Origin: Marinobacter lutaoensis
GTDB lineage: Bacteria; Pseudomonadota; Gammaproteobacteria; Pseudomonadales; Oleiphilaceae
Direction of reading: 5' to 3'
DNA length: 41,332 nt
Assembly: GCF_001981305.1 (NCBI RefSeq)
Contig: NZ_MSCW01000015.1
Coordinates: forward strand, 1 to 41,332
Part shown: piece by piece, positions 22,474 through 31,535 of the stretch
Position numbering within the stretch: the first letter of the stretch is position 1
Layout of the letters: each line of letters starts with the position of its first letter
Position numbers and translations under genes: made by a program
The notes under the pieces: model-generated
What the model was told of the DNA's origin: nothing
Database searches by the model: none
Seen by the model: only the letters and a program-made list of their open reading frames with translations

Positions 22474-24660
22474 TTATTGGGGGCTGGCCTGGGCCGCCAG
22501 TTGCCGGGGCTCGAGAATCGATGCCATGCGCTTGTCCAGGTCCAGCATGTCAGCCATGATCTGACCCCCCTCACGGATGATGAAGTCCAGTTCCTCGTCG
22601 GTGGTGTTCAGGTCCGCTGCCTGGGCGTCCTGCCACTCATCCAGCTCCTCCAGGGACTTGAACGGTGGCTCGCCCCGCAGTTCCCGGCGGGCGTTGGCGA
22701 TGCTGAGGCGGACCGTTTCGATGCGGTCGTGCTCGGCCTTACGTTTTTCGTAGTTGAGGCTGACGGTTTCCATCTGCCGCTGCTGTTCCAAGAACTCGAT
22801 CTCCCGCTGCAACAGCCGGAATTCCGGGCTGGCGGCAAAACGTTCTTCGTGACGCTTGCGCAGCTCGCCAATGATCGCGCTGAAATCGAAATAACGGGTG
22901 TGGGGCACGGCCTCGATCTGGTCCCAGGGCAGGGCGTGCTCCAGGGCATCCTCGCCGATGCGTGTCTTGTCGATGCGGGAGGGAATTTCGATGTCGGGAA
23001 TCACGCCTTTGTGCTGGGTGGAGCCGCCGGATACCCGATAGAACTTGGACTGGGTGATCTTCAGCTGGCCATGGTTCAGCGGTCGCACTGCCTGTACCGT
23101 GCCCTTGCCGAAGGTCTGGGAGCCCACCACCAGGCCCCGGCCATAGTCCTGGATCGCGCCGGCGAAGATTTCGGAGGCCGAGGCGCTCATGCGGTTGACC
23201 AGTACCACCAGCGGTCCGTCGTAGGCCACCGAGGGGTCGTCGTCATTCAGGACCTGCACGTCGTTGTTGGCGTTGCGGATCTGGACCGTGGGGCCGTCCT
23301 CGATGAACAGGCCTACCAGGTCATTGGCTTCATGCAGGGCACCCCCCCCGTTGTTGCGCAGGTCGATCACCAGGCCCTGAATGCCTTCCTGTTTCAGCTC
23401 CGCAATGAGTTTGCGTACGTCCCGGGTGGTGCTCTTGTAGTTGGGGTCGCCCGCCTGCATGGCCTGGAAATCGGCGTAGAAGGTGGGAATGGTGATTACG
23501 CCGATGGTGTAATCCCGGCCGTTCCGGTCAATGTGAATGACGTCCTTGGAGGCGCTCTGCTCCTCGAGTTTGACCTCGTCACGCTTGATGGCGATGGTCT
23601 TGGTCATGGTTTCGTCGGAGGCATTGGCGGGAATCACCTCCAGGGTCACCGTGGAATCCCTCGGGCCCCGGATCAGGTCCACCACCTCGTCCAGGCGCCA
23701 GCCGATCACGTTGACCGGAGCCTCGCCTTCCTGGCCGACGGCGACAATGCGGTCCGCCGGTTGCAGCTGGCCTTGTTTGGCGGCCGGTCCGCCGGGCACC
23801 AGGCGCACCACCTTGGTGTATTCGTTGTCCGATTGCAGGACCGCGCCGATGCCCTCCAGGGACAGACTCATGTTGATGTTGAAGTTTTCCGAGGTGCGGG
23901 GCGAGAAATAGGAGGTGTGCGGATCCCACATGCCGGCGAAGGCGTTCATGTAGGCCTGGAAGGCGTCCTCGCTGCGGGCCTGGTAGGCTCGCTTGAGCTG
24001 CCCCTCGTAGCGCCGGCGCAGGTTCTCGGTGATGGTGTCGTCATCGGTGCCGTTGAGGCGCTGGGCAAGCACGGCATTCTTGATGCGGCGAATCCACAGC
24101 TGGTCGAGGGCGGCGGTATCCGGCTCCCAATCCGCCTTGGATCGGTCCAGCAGAATGCTCTCGTCCTTGGAAAAATCGAGAGTGTCAATGCCCTGATCGA
24201 TCACCGACAGGGCGAACTCCAGGCGTTCGATGATGCGCTGCTGCACCAGATTGTAGATGTCGAACGCGGGTTGCAGTTGCCCGGTTTTCAGTGCCGAGCC
24301 CAGCTGGTGCTTGATGCGGTCGAAGCGCTTGATGTCCTGTTGGGTCAGGTAGATCCGCTGGCCGTCCAGGTAATCCAGATAGGTGTAGAACACGTCGCTC
24401 GACAGTTCGTCATTGATCTGGAGATCCCGAAAATGAGTGAACTGCAGCTGTCGGGCGATCAGAATGTTGGCCGGGGCCTGCTCGATGGTGGGGGCCACCG
24501 GTTCATAGTGCAGGGTGTCGTCGATCTTGGCCTGCAGCCCCATGGGTGTGGTGAACAGCAAGGCGACGGTGAGAGCCCGGCACAGGACGCCGGCTCGGGG
24601 GCTGGAAACTCGGGGGCTGGAGAGGGAGCGACGGGACATCATTCTTTCCGCAATGGACAT
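22474..24660 (-). CDS. prc: Tail-specific (C-terminal processing) protease Prc
   Basis: 728 residues. A signal sequence (LTVALLFTTPMGLQA) is followed by a helical N-terminal domain, a PDZ domain (GIGAVLQSDNEYTKVV, VPGGPAAKQGQL) and the S41 serine peptidase core. The nucleophile Ser is in NRMSASASEIFAGA and the Lys base in TFGKGTVQ, about 25 residues apart. The C-terminal DUF3340 region is helical. It processes and degrades periplasmic proteins such as murein enzymes. ATG 24660 is chosen; ATG 24642 is an alternative. A TACAAT -10 lies about 75 bases upstream. Confidence 0.93.
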   Translation of the reverse strand: MSIAERMMSRRSLSSPRVSSPRAGVLCRALTVALLFTTPMGLQAKIDDTLHYEPVAPTIEQAPANILIARQLQFTHFRDLQINDELSSDVFYTYLDYLDGQRIYLTQQDIKRFDRIKHQLGSALKTGQLQPAFDIYNLVQQRIIERLEFALSVIDQGIDTLDFSKDESILLDRSKADWEPDTAALDQLWIRRIKNAVLAQRLNGTDDDTITENLRRRYEGQLKRAYQARSEDAFQAYMNAFAGMWDPHTSYFSPRTSENFNINMSLSLEGIGAVLQSDNEYTKVVRLVPGGPAAKQGQLQPADRIVAVGQEGEAPVNVIGWRLDEVVDLIRGPRDSTVTLEVIPANASDETMTKTIAIKRDEVKLEEQSASKDVIHIDRNGRDYTIGVITIPTFYADFQAMQAGDPNYKSTTRDVRKLIAELKQEGIQGLVIDLRNNGGGALHEANDLVGLFIEDGPTVQIRNANNDVQVLNDDDPSVAYDGPLVVLVNRMSASASEIFAGAIQDYGRGLVVGSQTFGKGTVQAVRPLNHGQLKITQSKFYRVSGGSTQHKGVIPDIEIPSRIDKTRIGEDALEHALPWDQIEAVPHTRYFDFSAIIGELRKRHEERFAASPEFRLLQREIEFLEQQRQMETVSLNYEKRKAEHDRIETVRLSIANARRELRGEPPFKSLEELDEWQDAQAADLNTTDEELDFIIREGGQIMADMLDLDKRMASILEPRQLAAQASPQ

Positions 24661-24733
24661 ACGTGATTACCTGAGGGTGCTGGGGAAGCGGAAGGGACCG
24701 TACGACCGTGGGCTTCCCGTGAGCGATGAAATT

Positions 24734-24762
24734 ATTGTAGGCAAGCGTACCAGCCGTTGCCA
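24734..24762 (-). promoter_or_regulatory. Possible promoter of prc
   Basis: On the minus strand TGGCAA and TACAAT are separated by 17 bases within the 218-base gap before prc. The -10 is good but the -35 weak. The rest of this gap shows only the hairpin at 24851-24870. Confidence 0.35.
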
Positions 24763-24850
24763 TAGGCTGGACGTATCGCTTCGTGACAATCTGTCCATGA
24801 TAGTGTCAGGTCGAACCGGCGCCGAAACCACGCGGAAAGAGGGCGGGAAC

Positions 24851-24870
24851 GGAGGCGTGGGAACGCCTCC
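24851..24870 (-). terminator. Hairpin after the hydroxyacyl-CoA dehydrogenase gene
   Basis: GGAGGCGT-GGGA-ACGCCTCC is a perfect eight-pair stem, eight bases beyond the stop of the gene ending at 24879. Only a pyrimidine-rich stretch, not a clean U-run, follows, so termination may be partial. Confidence 0.6.
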
Positions 24871-24878
24871 GGCCGGGG

Positions 24879-27029
24879 TCAGACGAACGGTTCGGAGCGT
24901 TCGGCCTGCGCCAGCAGCAGGGCTGGCGGGGTGAAGCGTTCGCCATGGCGCTCAGCCAGTTCCCGGGCACGCTCGGCGAAGGCCCGGACGCCGTACTGGT
25001 TGACAAACTGCACGGCGCCGCCGGTCCAGGGGGCGAAACCGAGGCCGAAAATGGAGCCGATGTTGGCGTCTTCGACGCTCCGCAGCACCCCCTCTTCCAG
25101 GCAGCGGAGTGTTTCGATGGCCTGGATGAACAGCAGCCGGTCCTTCAGATCAGCCAGTGCCGCCGCCCGGGCTTTTCCGGGGTTCACGAAATGGGCCGCC
25201 AGTTCCGGCCACAAAAACTTGCGACCGTTGTTCGGGTACTCGTAGAACCCGCCCCCGGCGGCTTTGCCCTTGCGGCCGAAGCCATCCACCATCCGGTCGA
25301 TGAGGGGTTCGGCCGGGTGGGGGTGCCAGCGTTGTCCGTTGCGTTCGAGGTCCTTTCGGCTCTGGTTCCGTACATGCTGCAGTAGGGTCAGGCTGACTTC
25401 ATCGGAGACCGCCAGCGGCCCCACCGGCATGCCCGCCAGCTGGCCGGCGTGCTCGATGCTGGCGGGGTGCAGTCCCTCGCCCAGCATGGCGATGCCTTCG
25501 TTCACGTAGGTGCCGAACACCCGGGAGGTAAAGAAGCCGCGGCTGTCGTTCACCACAATGGGGATTTTGCCGATCTGCTGAACGAAATCGAATGCCCGGG
25601 CCAGGGTTTCCTCGGACGTTTGTTCACCGACGATGATCTCCACCAGCTGCATCTTGTCCACCGGCGAGAAGAAATGCAGCCCGATGAAGTGGTCGGGGCG
25701 GGCGGATGCCCGAGCCAGCTGGGTGATGGGAATGGTGGAGGTGTTGGAGGCGAACAGGCCACCGCTCGCCAGGTAGGGTTCGGCTTCCCGGGTGACCGAC
25801 GCTTTCAGATCACCGTCTTCGAACACCGCTTCGATGATCAGCTCGCAACCGCTCAGGTCCTCCGCGGTGTCGGTCGGCTGGATCCGGCTGAGTACCTCGG
25901 CCTTGCCGGCCTCGTCCAGGCGCCCCCGGCGGACGGCGTGGTCCAGTAGGGCGCCGGAGTGCGCCTTGCCCCGTTCGGCCTGAGCCAGGCTGAGGTCCTT
26001 CAGCACCACCTCGATGCCTTGGGTCGCGGTGGCATGGGCGATACCGGCGCCCATCATGCCGGCCCCGAGAATGCCAACCTTGGCGAGCCGGGCCCGGGGG
26101 ATGTCCCGCGGGCGGCTGTGGCCCGCCTTGAGGGCGTTGAGCTGGAACCAGAAAGTACCGGTCATGTTCTTGGCTACCTGGCCGGTCACCAGCTCGGTGA
26201 AATACCGGGTCTCGATCCGGCTGCCATTGTCGAAGTCCACCTGGGCCCCTTCCACGGCGGCGGCCAGGATGCGTTCCGGCGCCGGGTAGCAACCGTGGGT
26301 TTTTTGCCGCAGCATGGCCGGGGCGATGGCCAGTTTCTGGGCCATGGCCGGGTGCCCCGGCCCGCCCCCCGGGAATCTGAAATCCTTGCGGTCCCAGGGC
26401 TGCCGGCATTCGGGAGTGGCCTCGATAAAGGCCCGGGCCTGCGTCACCAGGGCTTCGGGTGTGGCGGCCAGGGCATCCACGAGGCCGGCTTTGTGTGCCG
26501 CTTTGGGGCTGACCTTCCGGCCTTCCATCAGGTATGGGAAAGCCGCTTCCAGGCCGATCATCCTCGGCAGCCGCTGGGTGCCTCCGCCTCCGGGCAGCAG
26601 CCCGAGGGTGACTTCTGGCAGGCCCAGCTGGATGCGGTCATCGTCCAGGGCTACCCGGTGATGGCAGGCCAGGGCGAGCTCAAGGCCGCCGCCCAGGGCG
26701 CTGCCGTTGATGGCGGCAACCACGGGTTTGCCACAGGTTTCCAGGGCGCGCAGGTCGGCCTTGAGGGCATTGACCATAGCCTCGAACGCCTCGGCCTGAT
26801 CCCGGGTGACCCGATGCAGTTCGTTCAGATCGCCGCCGGCGAAAAACGTCGCCTTGGCGGAGGTGAGGATGATGCCCCGGATCTCCGCCAAGTCGTCCCG
26901 GATACGGCGCACGGTGTCGCTCAGCGCGGCCCGGAACTCGGCGTTCATGGTGTTGGTGGATTGTCCGGGCATGTCTAGGGTGAGGGTCAGGATCTGGTCG
27001 GAACCCAGGGTGTAACGGATCGCGCTCAT
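24879..27029 (-). CDS. Fatty oxidation multifunctional enzyme: enoyl-CoA hydratase + 3-hydroxyacyl-CoA dehydrogenase (FadB/FadJ-like)
   Basis: 716 residues. The N-terminal crotonase domain has catalytic Glu117 (GLELALACH) and Glu139 (LGLPEVTLGLLPGGGGTQRLPR region). A linker helix leads to the NAD-binding domain (VGILGAGMMGAGIA near residue 320). The catalytic His lies in HFFSPVDKM near residue 454, and C-terminal dehydrogenase domains follow. It should hydrate enoyl-CoA and oxidise the 3-hydroxyacyl-CoA product in beta-oxidation. ATG 27029 is preceded by AGGAG. It lies 27 bases after the thiolase gene in the same direction, so the two form an operon. Confidence 0.93.
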   Translation of the reverse strand: MSAIRYTLGSDQILTLTLDMPGQSTNTMNAEFRAALSDTVRRIRDDLAEIRGIILTSAKATFFAGGDLNELHRVTRDQAEAFEAMVNALKADLRALETCGKPVVAAINGSALGGGLELALACHHRVALDDDRIQLGLPEVTLGLLPGGGGTQRLPRMIGLEAAFPYLMEGRKVSPKAAHKAGLVDALAATPEALVTQARAFIEATPECRQPWDRKDFRFPGGGPGHPAMAQKLAIAPAMLRQKTHGCYPAPERILAAAVEGAQVDFDNGSRIETRYFTELVTGQVAKNMTGTFWFQLNALKAGHSRPRDIPRARLAKVGILGAGMMGAGIAHATATQGIEVVLKDLSLAQAERGKAHSGALLDHAVRRGRLDEAGKAEVLSRIQPTDTAEDLSGCELIIEAVFEDGDLKASVTREAEPYLASGGLFASNTSTIPITQLARASARPDHFIGLHFFSPVDKMQLVEIIVGEQTSEETLARAFDFVQQIGKIPIVVNDSRGFFTSRVFGTYVNEGIAMLGEGLHPASIEHAGQLAGMPVGPLAVSDEVSLTLLQHVRNQSRKDLERNGQRWHPHPAEPLIDRMVDGFGRKGKAAGGGFYEYPNNGRKFLWPELAAHFVNPGKARAAALADLKDRLLFIQAIETLRCLEEGVLRSVEDANIGSIFGLGFAPWTGGAVQFVNQYGVRAFAERARELAERHGERFTPPALLLAQAERSEPFV

Positions 27030-27056
27030 GGGGGTGCTCCTTGTCTGGGGGTGGGT

Positions 27057-28265
27057 TCAGACCCGTTCGATGAGGGTGGCGATACCCATGCCGCCACCGA
27101 CACACAGGGTGGCCAGGCCGTAGCGCAGCTGTCGCCGCTCCAGCTCATCCAGCAAGGTGCCCAGGATCATGGCGCCGGTGGCGCCCAGCGGGTGGCCCAT
27201 GGCAATGGCACCGCCGTTGACGTTCACTTTCTCGTCCGGCACCTGGAGTTCCCGCTGAAAGCGCATCACCACGGAGGCGAAGGCTTCGTTGACCTCGAAC
27301 AGGTCGATCTGGTCAACGGTTAGGCCGGCTTTGTCCAGTGCCTTGCGGGTGGCGGGCGCCGGGCCGGTAAGCATGATGGTCGGATCGGTACCCGTGACCG
27401 CGCTGGCCACGATACGGGCGCGGGGCGTCAGGCCCAGGGCTCGGCCCTTGGCCGCACTGCCGATCAGCAGTGCGGTCGCGCCGTCGACAATGCCGGAGGA
27501 ATTGCCGGCGTGGTGCACGTGGTGGATCTTTTCCACGTAGTGGTATTTTTCCCGGGCAACGCCGTCGAATCCCATGTCGCCGATGGCTTGGAAGGACGGT
27601 TTGAGGGTGGCCAGGGTCGCCAGCGTGGTGTCCCCCCGCACATGCTCGTCCCGCTCCAGGATGGTCACGCCGTTCTGGTCCTTCACCGGCACGATGGAAC
27701 GGGCGAACAGGCCCTGTTCCCAAGCATGGGCAGCCTTCTGCTGGGAGCGGACGGCGAACCGGTCCACATCTTCCCGGCTGAAACCTTCCAGTGTGGCGAT
27801 CAGGTCCGCGCCAATGCCCTGGGGCATGAAGCCGGTGTGCAGGTTGGTGGCTGGATCGGTGGCCCAGGCACCGCCGTCTGAGCCCATGGGTACCCGTGAC
27901 ATGGACTCGACGCCCCCGGCCACCACCAGATCCTCCCAGCCGGAGCGGATTTTCATGGCGGCCAGATTCACCGCTTCCAGTCCGGAGGCGCAGAACCGGT
28001 TCAGGGTTACGCCCGCCACCGATTCGTCCCAGTCCGCCGCCAGTGCCGCCGTCTTGGCGATGTCAGCGCCCTGGTCGCCAACGGCGGTGACGCAGCCCAT
28101 GACAATGTCGTCCACGTCCGCGGTGTTCAGATGGTTGCGTTCGCGCAGGGCGCCGAGCACCGTGGTGAGCAGGGTGATGGGTTTGACGCTGTGCAGCGCG
28201 CCGTCCTTCTTGCCGCGTCCGCGCGGGGTACGGACCGCATCGAAGATGAAGGCTTCGGTGGCCAT
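27057..28265 (-). CDS. Acetyl-CoA C-acyltransferase (thiolase)
   Basis: 402 residues, thiolase superfamily. The acyl-accepting Cys92 is in NRFCASGLEAVN; HPLGAT and CVGGGMG supply the second active-site His and Cys. It cleaves 3-ketoacyl-CoA with CoA to give acetyl-CoA, the last step of the cycle started by the downstream FadB-like enzyme. ATG 28265 is supported by GAGGA just upstream; the longer frame is not family-like. Whether it prefers long chains or acts as a biosynthetic thiolase cannot be decided from the motifs. Confidence 0.93.
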   Translation of the reverse strand: MATEAFIFDAVRTPRGRGKKDGALHSVKPITLLTTVLGALRERNHLNTADVDDIVMGCVTAVGDQGADIAKTAALAADWDESVAGVTLNRFCASGLEAVNLAAMKIRSGWEDLVVAGGVESMSRVPMGSDGGAWATDPATNLHTGFMPQGIGADLIATLEGFSREDVDRFAVRSQQKAAHAWEQGLFARSIVPVKDQNGVTILERDEHVRGDTTLATLATLKPSFQAIGDMGFDGVAREKYHYVEKIHHVHHAGNSSGIVDGATALLIGSAAKGRALGLTPRARIVASAVTGTDPTIMLTGPAPATRKALDKAGLTVDQIDLFEVNEAFASVVMRFQRELQVPDEKVNVNGGAIAMGHPLGATGAMILGTLLDELERRQLRYGLATLCVGGGMGIATLIERV

Positions 28266-28387
28266 GGCTGTCCTCGGGTTGTTGTTGCTATGGATACGAG
28301 GACTTAACCTTAGCCCCGAAGGCGGTACGGGGGTAATGACGCGGCCTGCCAATCGGATTGACGAAACTGCTCAGGCCGCGGGTGGGG

Positions 28388-30853
28388 TCAGCCGCGGGCT
28401 TTGCCGAGGGCCGAAGCCAGACGGTCCGCGAGTCCAGGTTCCGCGGTGGTGTGGGCGTTCAGGCACCATTGCGCTACCAGCAGTTCCAGTTCCGCCAGGG
28501 GATCGTCGCGTTTCTCCCCCTGCCCAAGCCCTTCGGCCAGGCGTTTGACCTGGATTTCCATGCGTTGCTGCTGGTCGCTCTCCGGGGAGTCGACCCCGGC
28601 CAGGATTTCCGCGCGGATAACCAGTTCCCGGCCGGAGAAGGCTGGCTGGCCGTCGATCCGCTCACGCCAGTGATCCGGAATCTGCTCCGGCGCGATACCG
28701 CCATTGGCGCTGGCGGCAATTAGGGTGCGCCAGTGGTCGACGGTGTCCGCCAGTTGGCGTTGCCGCTGAGCCTTGGCCAGCCGCTGTTTCTCGGCTACGA
28801 CGCGTTCCCGGACCGGGGCGGAAAGCTGGCTCAGATCCAGGCTGTCCAGTCTGGCCAAGGCCTCGGCCAGGGTCGGGGCGGCGGCCGTCTCGGTGATTCC
28901 GGCGCTTTCCCGGAGCCGTTCGCCGGCGGCCCGGTCCGCCGCCTCGGTGGCTTGCTGACGGGCTTGGTTCCGGGCGTCCCGGCGGGCAAAAATCTGGTCA
29001 CAGGCCTGTCGGAAAGCCTGCCACAATTTGCGGTCTTCCCGGTGTCGCGTGATGCCGATGGACTTCCACTCCGCCTGCAGTGACTTGGCCTCGTTCATGG
29101 CCTCCTGCAGAGGCTCGTGATCAATGAGCGCCCGGGCCCGTTCGACGATGGCCCGTTTCTGAGCCTCGTTACGGGCACGCTCTTCGTCCAGCGGTTTCTC
29201 CAGCGCCCGCAGCAGGGCATCGAAGCGTTTCTGCAGGGGGCGGTTTTCCCGGAAGTCGACCGGCCAGGCCTCCTTCCACTCTTGGCGGGCGGTCTGGTGG
29301 ATGCGCTCGACACCTTTCCAGTCGATGCTGTTCCAGTCTGCGTTGTCCAGAAACGTCTGGAGCTGCTGGCAGATCGCCTGGCGCTTGTCCAGGTTGGCCT
29401 GCTTCAGGTCGGTCTTGGCCTCGAAATAGGCTTTGCAGGGCTCGAAGGCCCGGTCCGACGCGGTCTTGAATCGGGTCCACAGGGTCCGGTCGGAGGAACC
29501 GCCCAGTGCCCGCCATTCGTTCTGCAACTCCTTGATGCGTTCGGCCTTGGCTTCGGGTTCCATGGGTTGTTCCGCCAGGTATTCCATCTGTTCGCACAGG
29601 GCAATTTGCTTGGGCTCGGTCACGAAGCCCTGCCAGTCGCTGAGCTCCCGGAACTGGCCGGTGAGCAGTTGCAGCCGGGCCTGGAAGCGTTTGCCGTGGG
29701 ATTCGTCCAGAGCCTTGAACAGGTGCTGGGCCGTTTTCAGCAGCTGTTTGGACTCCCGGAACTGCTTGGCGTCGAGTGCAGACTGGAGCTGGTCCAGGGT
29801 GGTCTTCAGTGCCGCCGCGCTCTGGGCCTGCTCGGCCTGATCGGCACGGTCCCGCAGCTGGGGCTCCGGACGCTTGCCGGTCAGTTTCCGGAGTTGGGTC
29901 AGCTGCGGCGGCAGCGGGAAGGGGGCCGGCCAGGCCAGCTCTTGAAGCAGGGTGCGGGCCTGTTCGTGTCGGTCTACGGTGTCCGAGGCGGCGGCCTCGG
30001 CCGCCAGCAGCTGTTCGATGGACTCCCTGGCCTGGGCCAGGCGACGCAGGGCGGCCAGGTAGTTGCGCAGGGCCAGCATGCGGGCTTCGTAGGATTTCTG
30101 TTCCTGACGCGTGACGTCGGTGTCCCGGGTGGCCTCCAGCCAGCGGTTTTCCTGGGTCCGGAGCAGGGCGTCGAGGGCGGAGACGGACGGTTGGGGAGTG
30201 TCGCCGGGAGCGGTCAGTCCGTCCAGGGTTTCGGCCAAAAGGGCGAGGGTTTCTTGGCGCTGCCGCCGCTGCTCGTCGTGGCGCAGGGCTTCCTGCTGCT
30301 CGGCCTCAATGTCCTGGAGGCGCTGCCGGCACCGGTGAACGGCTTCGAGGAAGCGTTGGGACTGCTCCGCGCTGGCCTGAGCTTCGACCGCATGCCATTG
30401 GTTGAGCAGAGCGTCCAGGCGCGCCTGGTAGAGTGTGGTGTCTTCGCTTCGGGCTTGGTCTTCGGCGCTGGCGATGAGGGTGCGGATGGTGTTTGCGATG
30501 GCTTCCTGGCGTTGCGCTTCTTCCTTGAGGGTCTGGAGGGCGTGTTTGACGATCTGATAGACCCCTTTGTCGCGACCCTTGCTGTGTTTCATCACGTCCG
30601 TCAGCACCCCCTGAGACGTCAGGCGTCTGGCGGCTTCCAGTCGAATCTCCGCGGTGATGCCCTCAATGGCCAGTTGTGCCAGTGTCTGCTCCGGTGCCTC
30701 GCCGGCCAGGACCCGGCGCTGTCGTTCCCGCTGCTCGGCCCGGGGATCTTCCCCGCTTTCCTCACCGTCGTGGGCAGGGGGTTGGTGGCGAGGCAGGTCC
30801 TGAGTTGGGGACGACTTGCGGGATTTGAACAGTTTCTGGATAAATGCGGCCAT
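28388..30853 (-). CDS. DUF349 repeat protein, long helical/coiled-coil
   Basis: 821 residues, almost entirely charged alpha-helix rich in Gln, Arg, Glu and Ala, without signal peptide or membrane segment. At least three DUF349 repeats are visible between about residues 430 and 625, each with a Trp-containing start and a conserved Phe: QNEWRALGGSSDRTLWTRFK, then QEWKEAWPVDF, then LQAEWKSIGITRHREDRKLW. Function is unknown; the pattern suggests a scaffold or nucleic-acid-associated protein. ATG 30853 is chosen with AGGA eight bases upstream; the N-terminus FIQKLFKSRKS is family-like. It is divergent from recX. Confidence 0.85.
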   Translation of the reverse strand: MAAFIQKLFKSRKSSPTQDLPRHQPPAHDGEESGEDPRAEQRERQRRVLAGEAPEQTLAQLAIEGITAEIRLEAARRLTSQGVLTDVMKHSKGRDKGVYQIVKHALQTLKEEAQRQEAIANTIRTLIASAEDQARSEDTTLYQARLDALLNQWHAVEAQASAEQSQRFLEAVHRCRQRLQDIEAEQQEALRHDEQRRQRQETLALLAETLDGLTAPGDTPQPSVSALDALLRTQENRWLEATRDTDVTRQEQKSYEARMLALRNYLAALRRLAQARESIEQLLAAEAAASDTVDRHEQARTLLQELAWPAPFPLPPQLTQLRKLTGKRPEPQLRDRADQAEQAQSAAALKTTLDQLQSALDAKQFRESKQLLKTAQHLFKALDESHGKRFQARLQLLTGQFRELSDWQGFVTEPKQIALCEQMEYLAEQPMEPEAKAERIKELQNEWRALGGSSDRTLWTRFKTASDRAFEPCKAYFEAKTDLKQANLDKRQAICQQLQTFLDNADWNSIDWKGVERIHQTARQEWKEAWPVDFRENRPLQKRFDALLRALEKPLDEERARNEAQKRAIVERARALIDHEPLQEAMNEAKSLQAEWKSIGITRHREDRKLWQAFRQACDQIFARRDARNQARQQATEAADRAAGERLRESAGITETAAAPTLAEALARLDSLDLSQLSAPVRERVVAEKQRLAKAQRQRQLADTVDHWRTLIAASANGGIAPEQIPDHWRERIDGQPAFSGRELVIRAEILAGVDSPESDQQQRMEIQVKRLAEGLGQGEKRDDPLAELELLVAQWCLNAHTTAEPGLADRLASALGKARG

Positions 30854-31043
30854 GAACGATGTCCTTTGGGATTGAACCAGTCCTCGGTGTCGGGCACAGT
30901 GCGCGCCGTTGCCACCGGTCGTCGGCTGCGGGCAGCCGGGTACGGGCTTCGGCGGTGGCGGCGGGATGGCCGGCGACACTGCCGTCGTGTGAAAAAAACG
31001 GGGCTAGTCTAGCGTTTTGAATACGTTTGCGGAAAGGGGCGGA

Positions 31044-31529
31044 ATGTCAAAACAGGAAAATCATGACGACCAGGGGCAGAAACTCGAGGCCACGGCCCTG
31101 CGCCTGTTGGCGCGACGCGAACACAGTCGCCTGGAACTGACCCTCAAGCTTCGCCAGCGGCGCTTCGATCCGGAGCGGATCGAGCAGGTACTGGATGACT
31201 GCGAGGCCCGCGGCTGGCTGGACGACCGCCGCTTCGCTGACATGTATGCCCGGCAGCGGCTGGAACAGGGGTACGGTCCGGTGCGGATTCTGGGAGAATT
31301 GCAGCAGCGGGGGGTGCATCATAGCCCCGACTGCCTGGCGGCGATGACGGAGGCGGATTGGCGGCGGCGGGCCGTGGCACTGCGCGAGCGCCGTTTTGGC
31401 CTGTCGGACCTCGGTGACGACTGGCCGGAGAAAACGCGCCAGGCCCGCTTTCTGAGTCGCCGCGGATTCAGTCATGAGCAGATCGAGCAGGCGCTGTCGG
31501 TGGTTCGTCGGGACGAAACCGACGGCTGA
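31044..31529 (+). CDS. recX: Regulatory protein RecX
   Basis: 161 residues with the tandem three-helix RecX repeats: LEATALRLLARREHSRLELTLKL, then GWLDDRRFADMYARQRLEQGYGPVRI, and a third repeat at the end (FLSRRGFSHEQIEQAL). RecX binds RecA filaments and limits RecA activity. ATG 31044 is chosen over TTG 31017. recA is not next to it, which is unusual compared with the common recA-recX order. The gene ends six bases from the convergent mltF. Confidence 0.9.
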   Translation: MSKQENHDDQGQKLEATALRLLARREHSRLELTLKLRQRRFDPERIEQVLDDCEARGWLDDRRFADMYARQRLEQGYGPVRILGELQQRGVHHSPDCLAAMTEADWRRRAVALRERRFGLSDLGDDWPEKTRQARFLSRRGFSHEQIEQALSVVRRDETDG

Positions 31530-31535
31530 TCACGG

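Noticed and set aside
22378..24666. 762-codon open frame opposite prc, longer than prc itself
   Set aside because: It is the antisense shadow of a high-GC gene with strong third-position bias; its product is rich in Gly/His/Val/Gln with no recognisable motif, whereas prc has all catalytic motifs.
29117..31012. 631-codon open frame antisense to the DUF349 gene
   Set aside because: Low-complexity Gly/Leu/Gln composition mirrored from the Gln/Arg/Ala-rich helical protein on the other strand.
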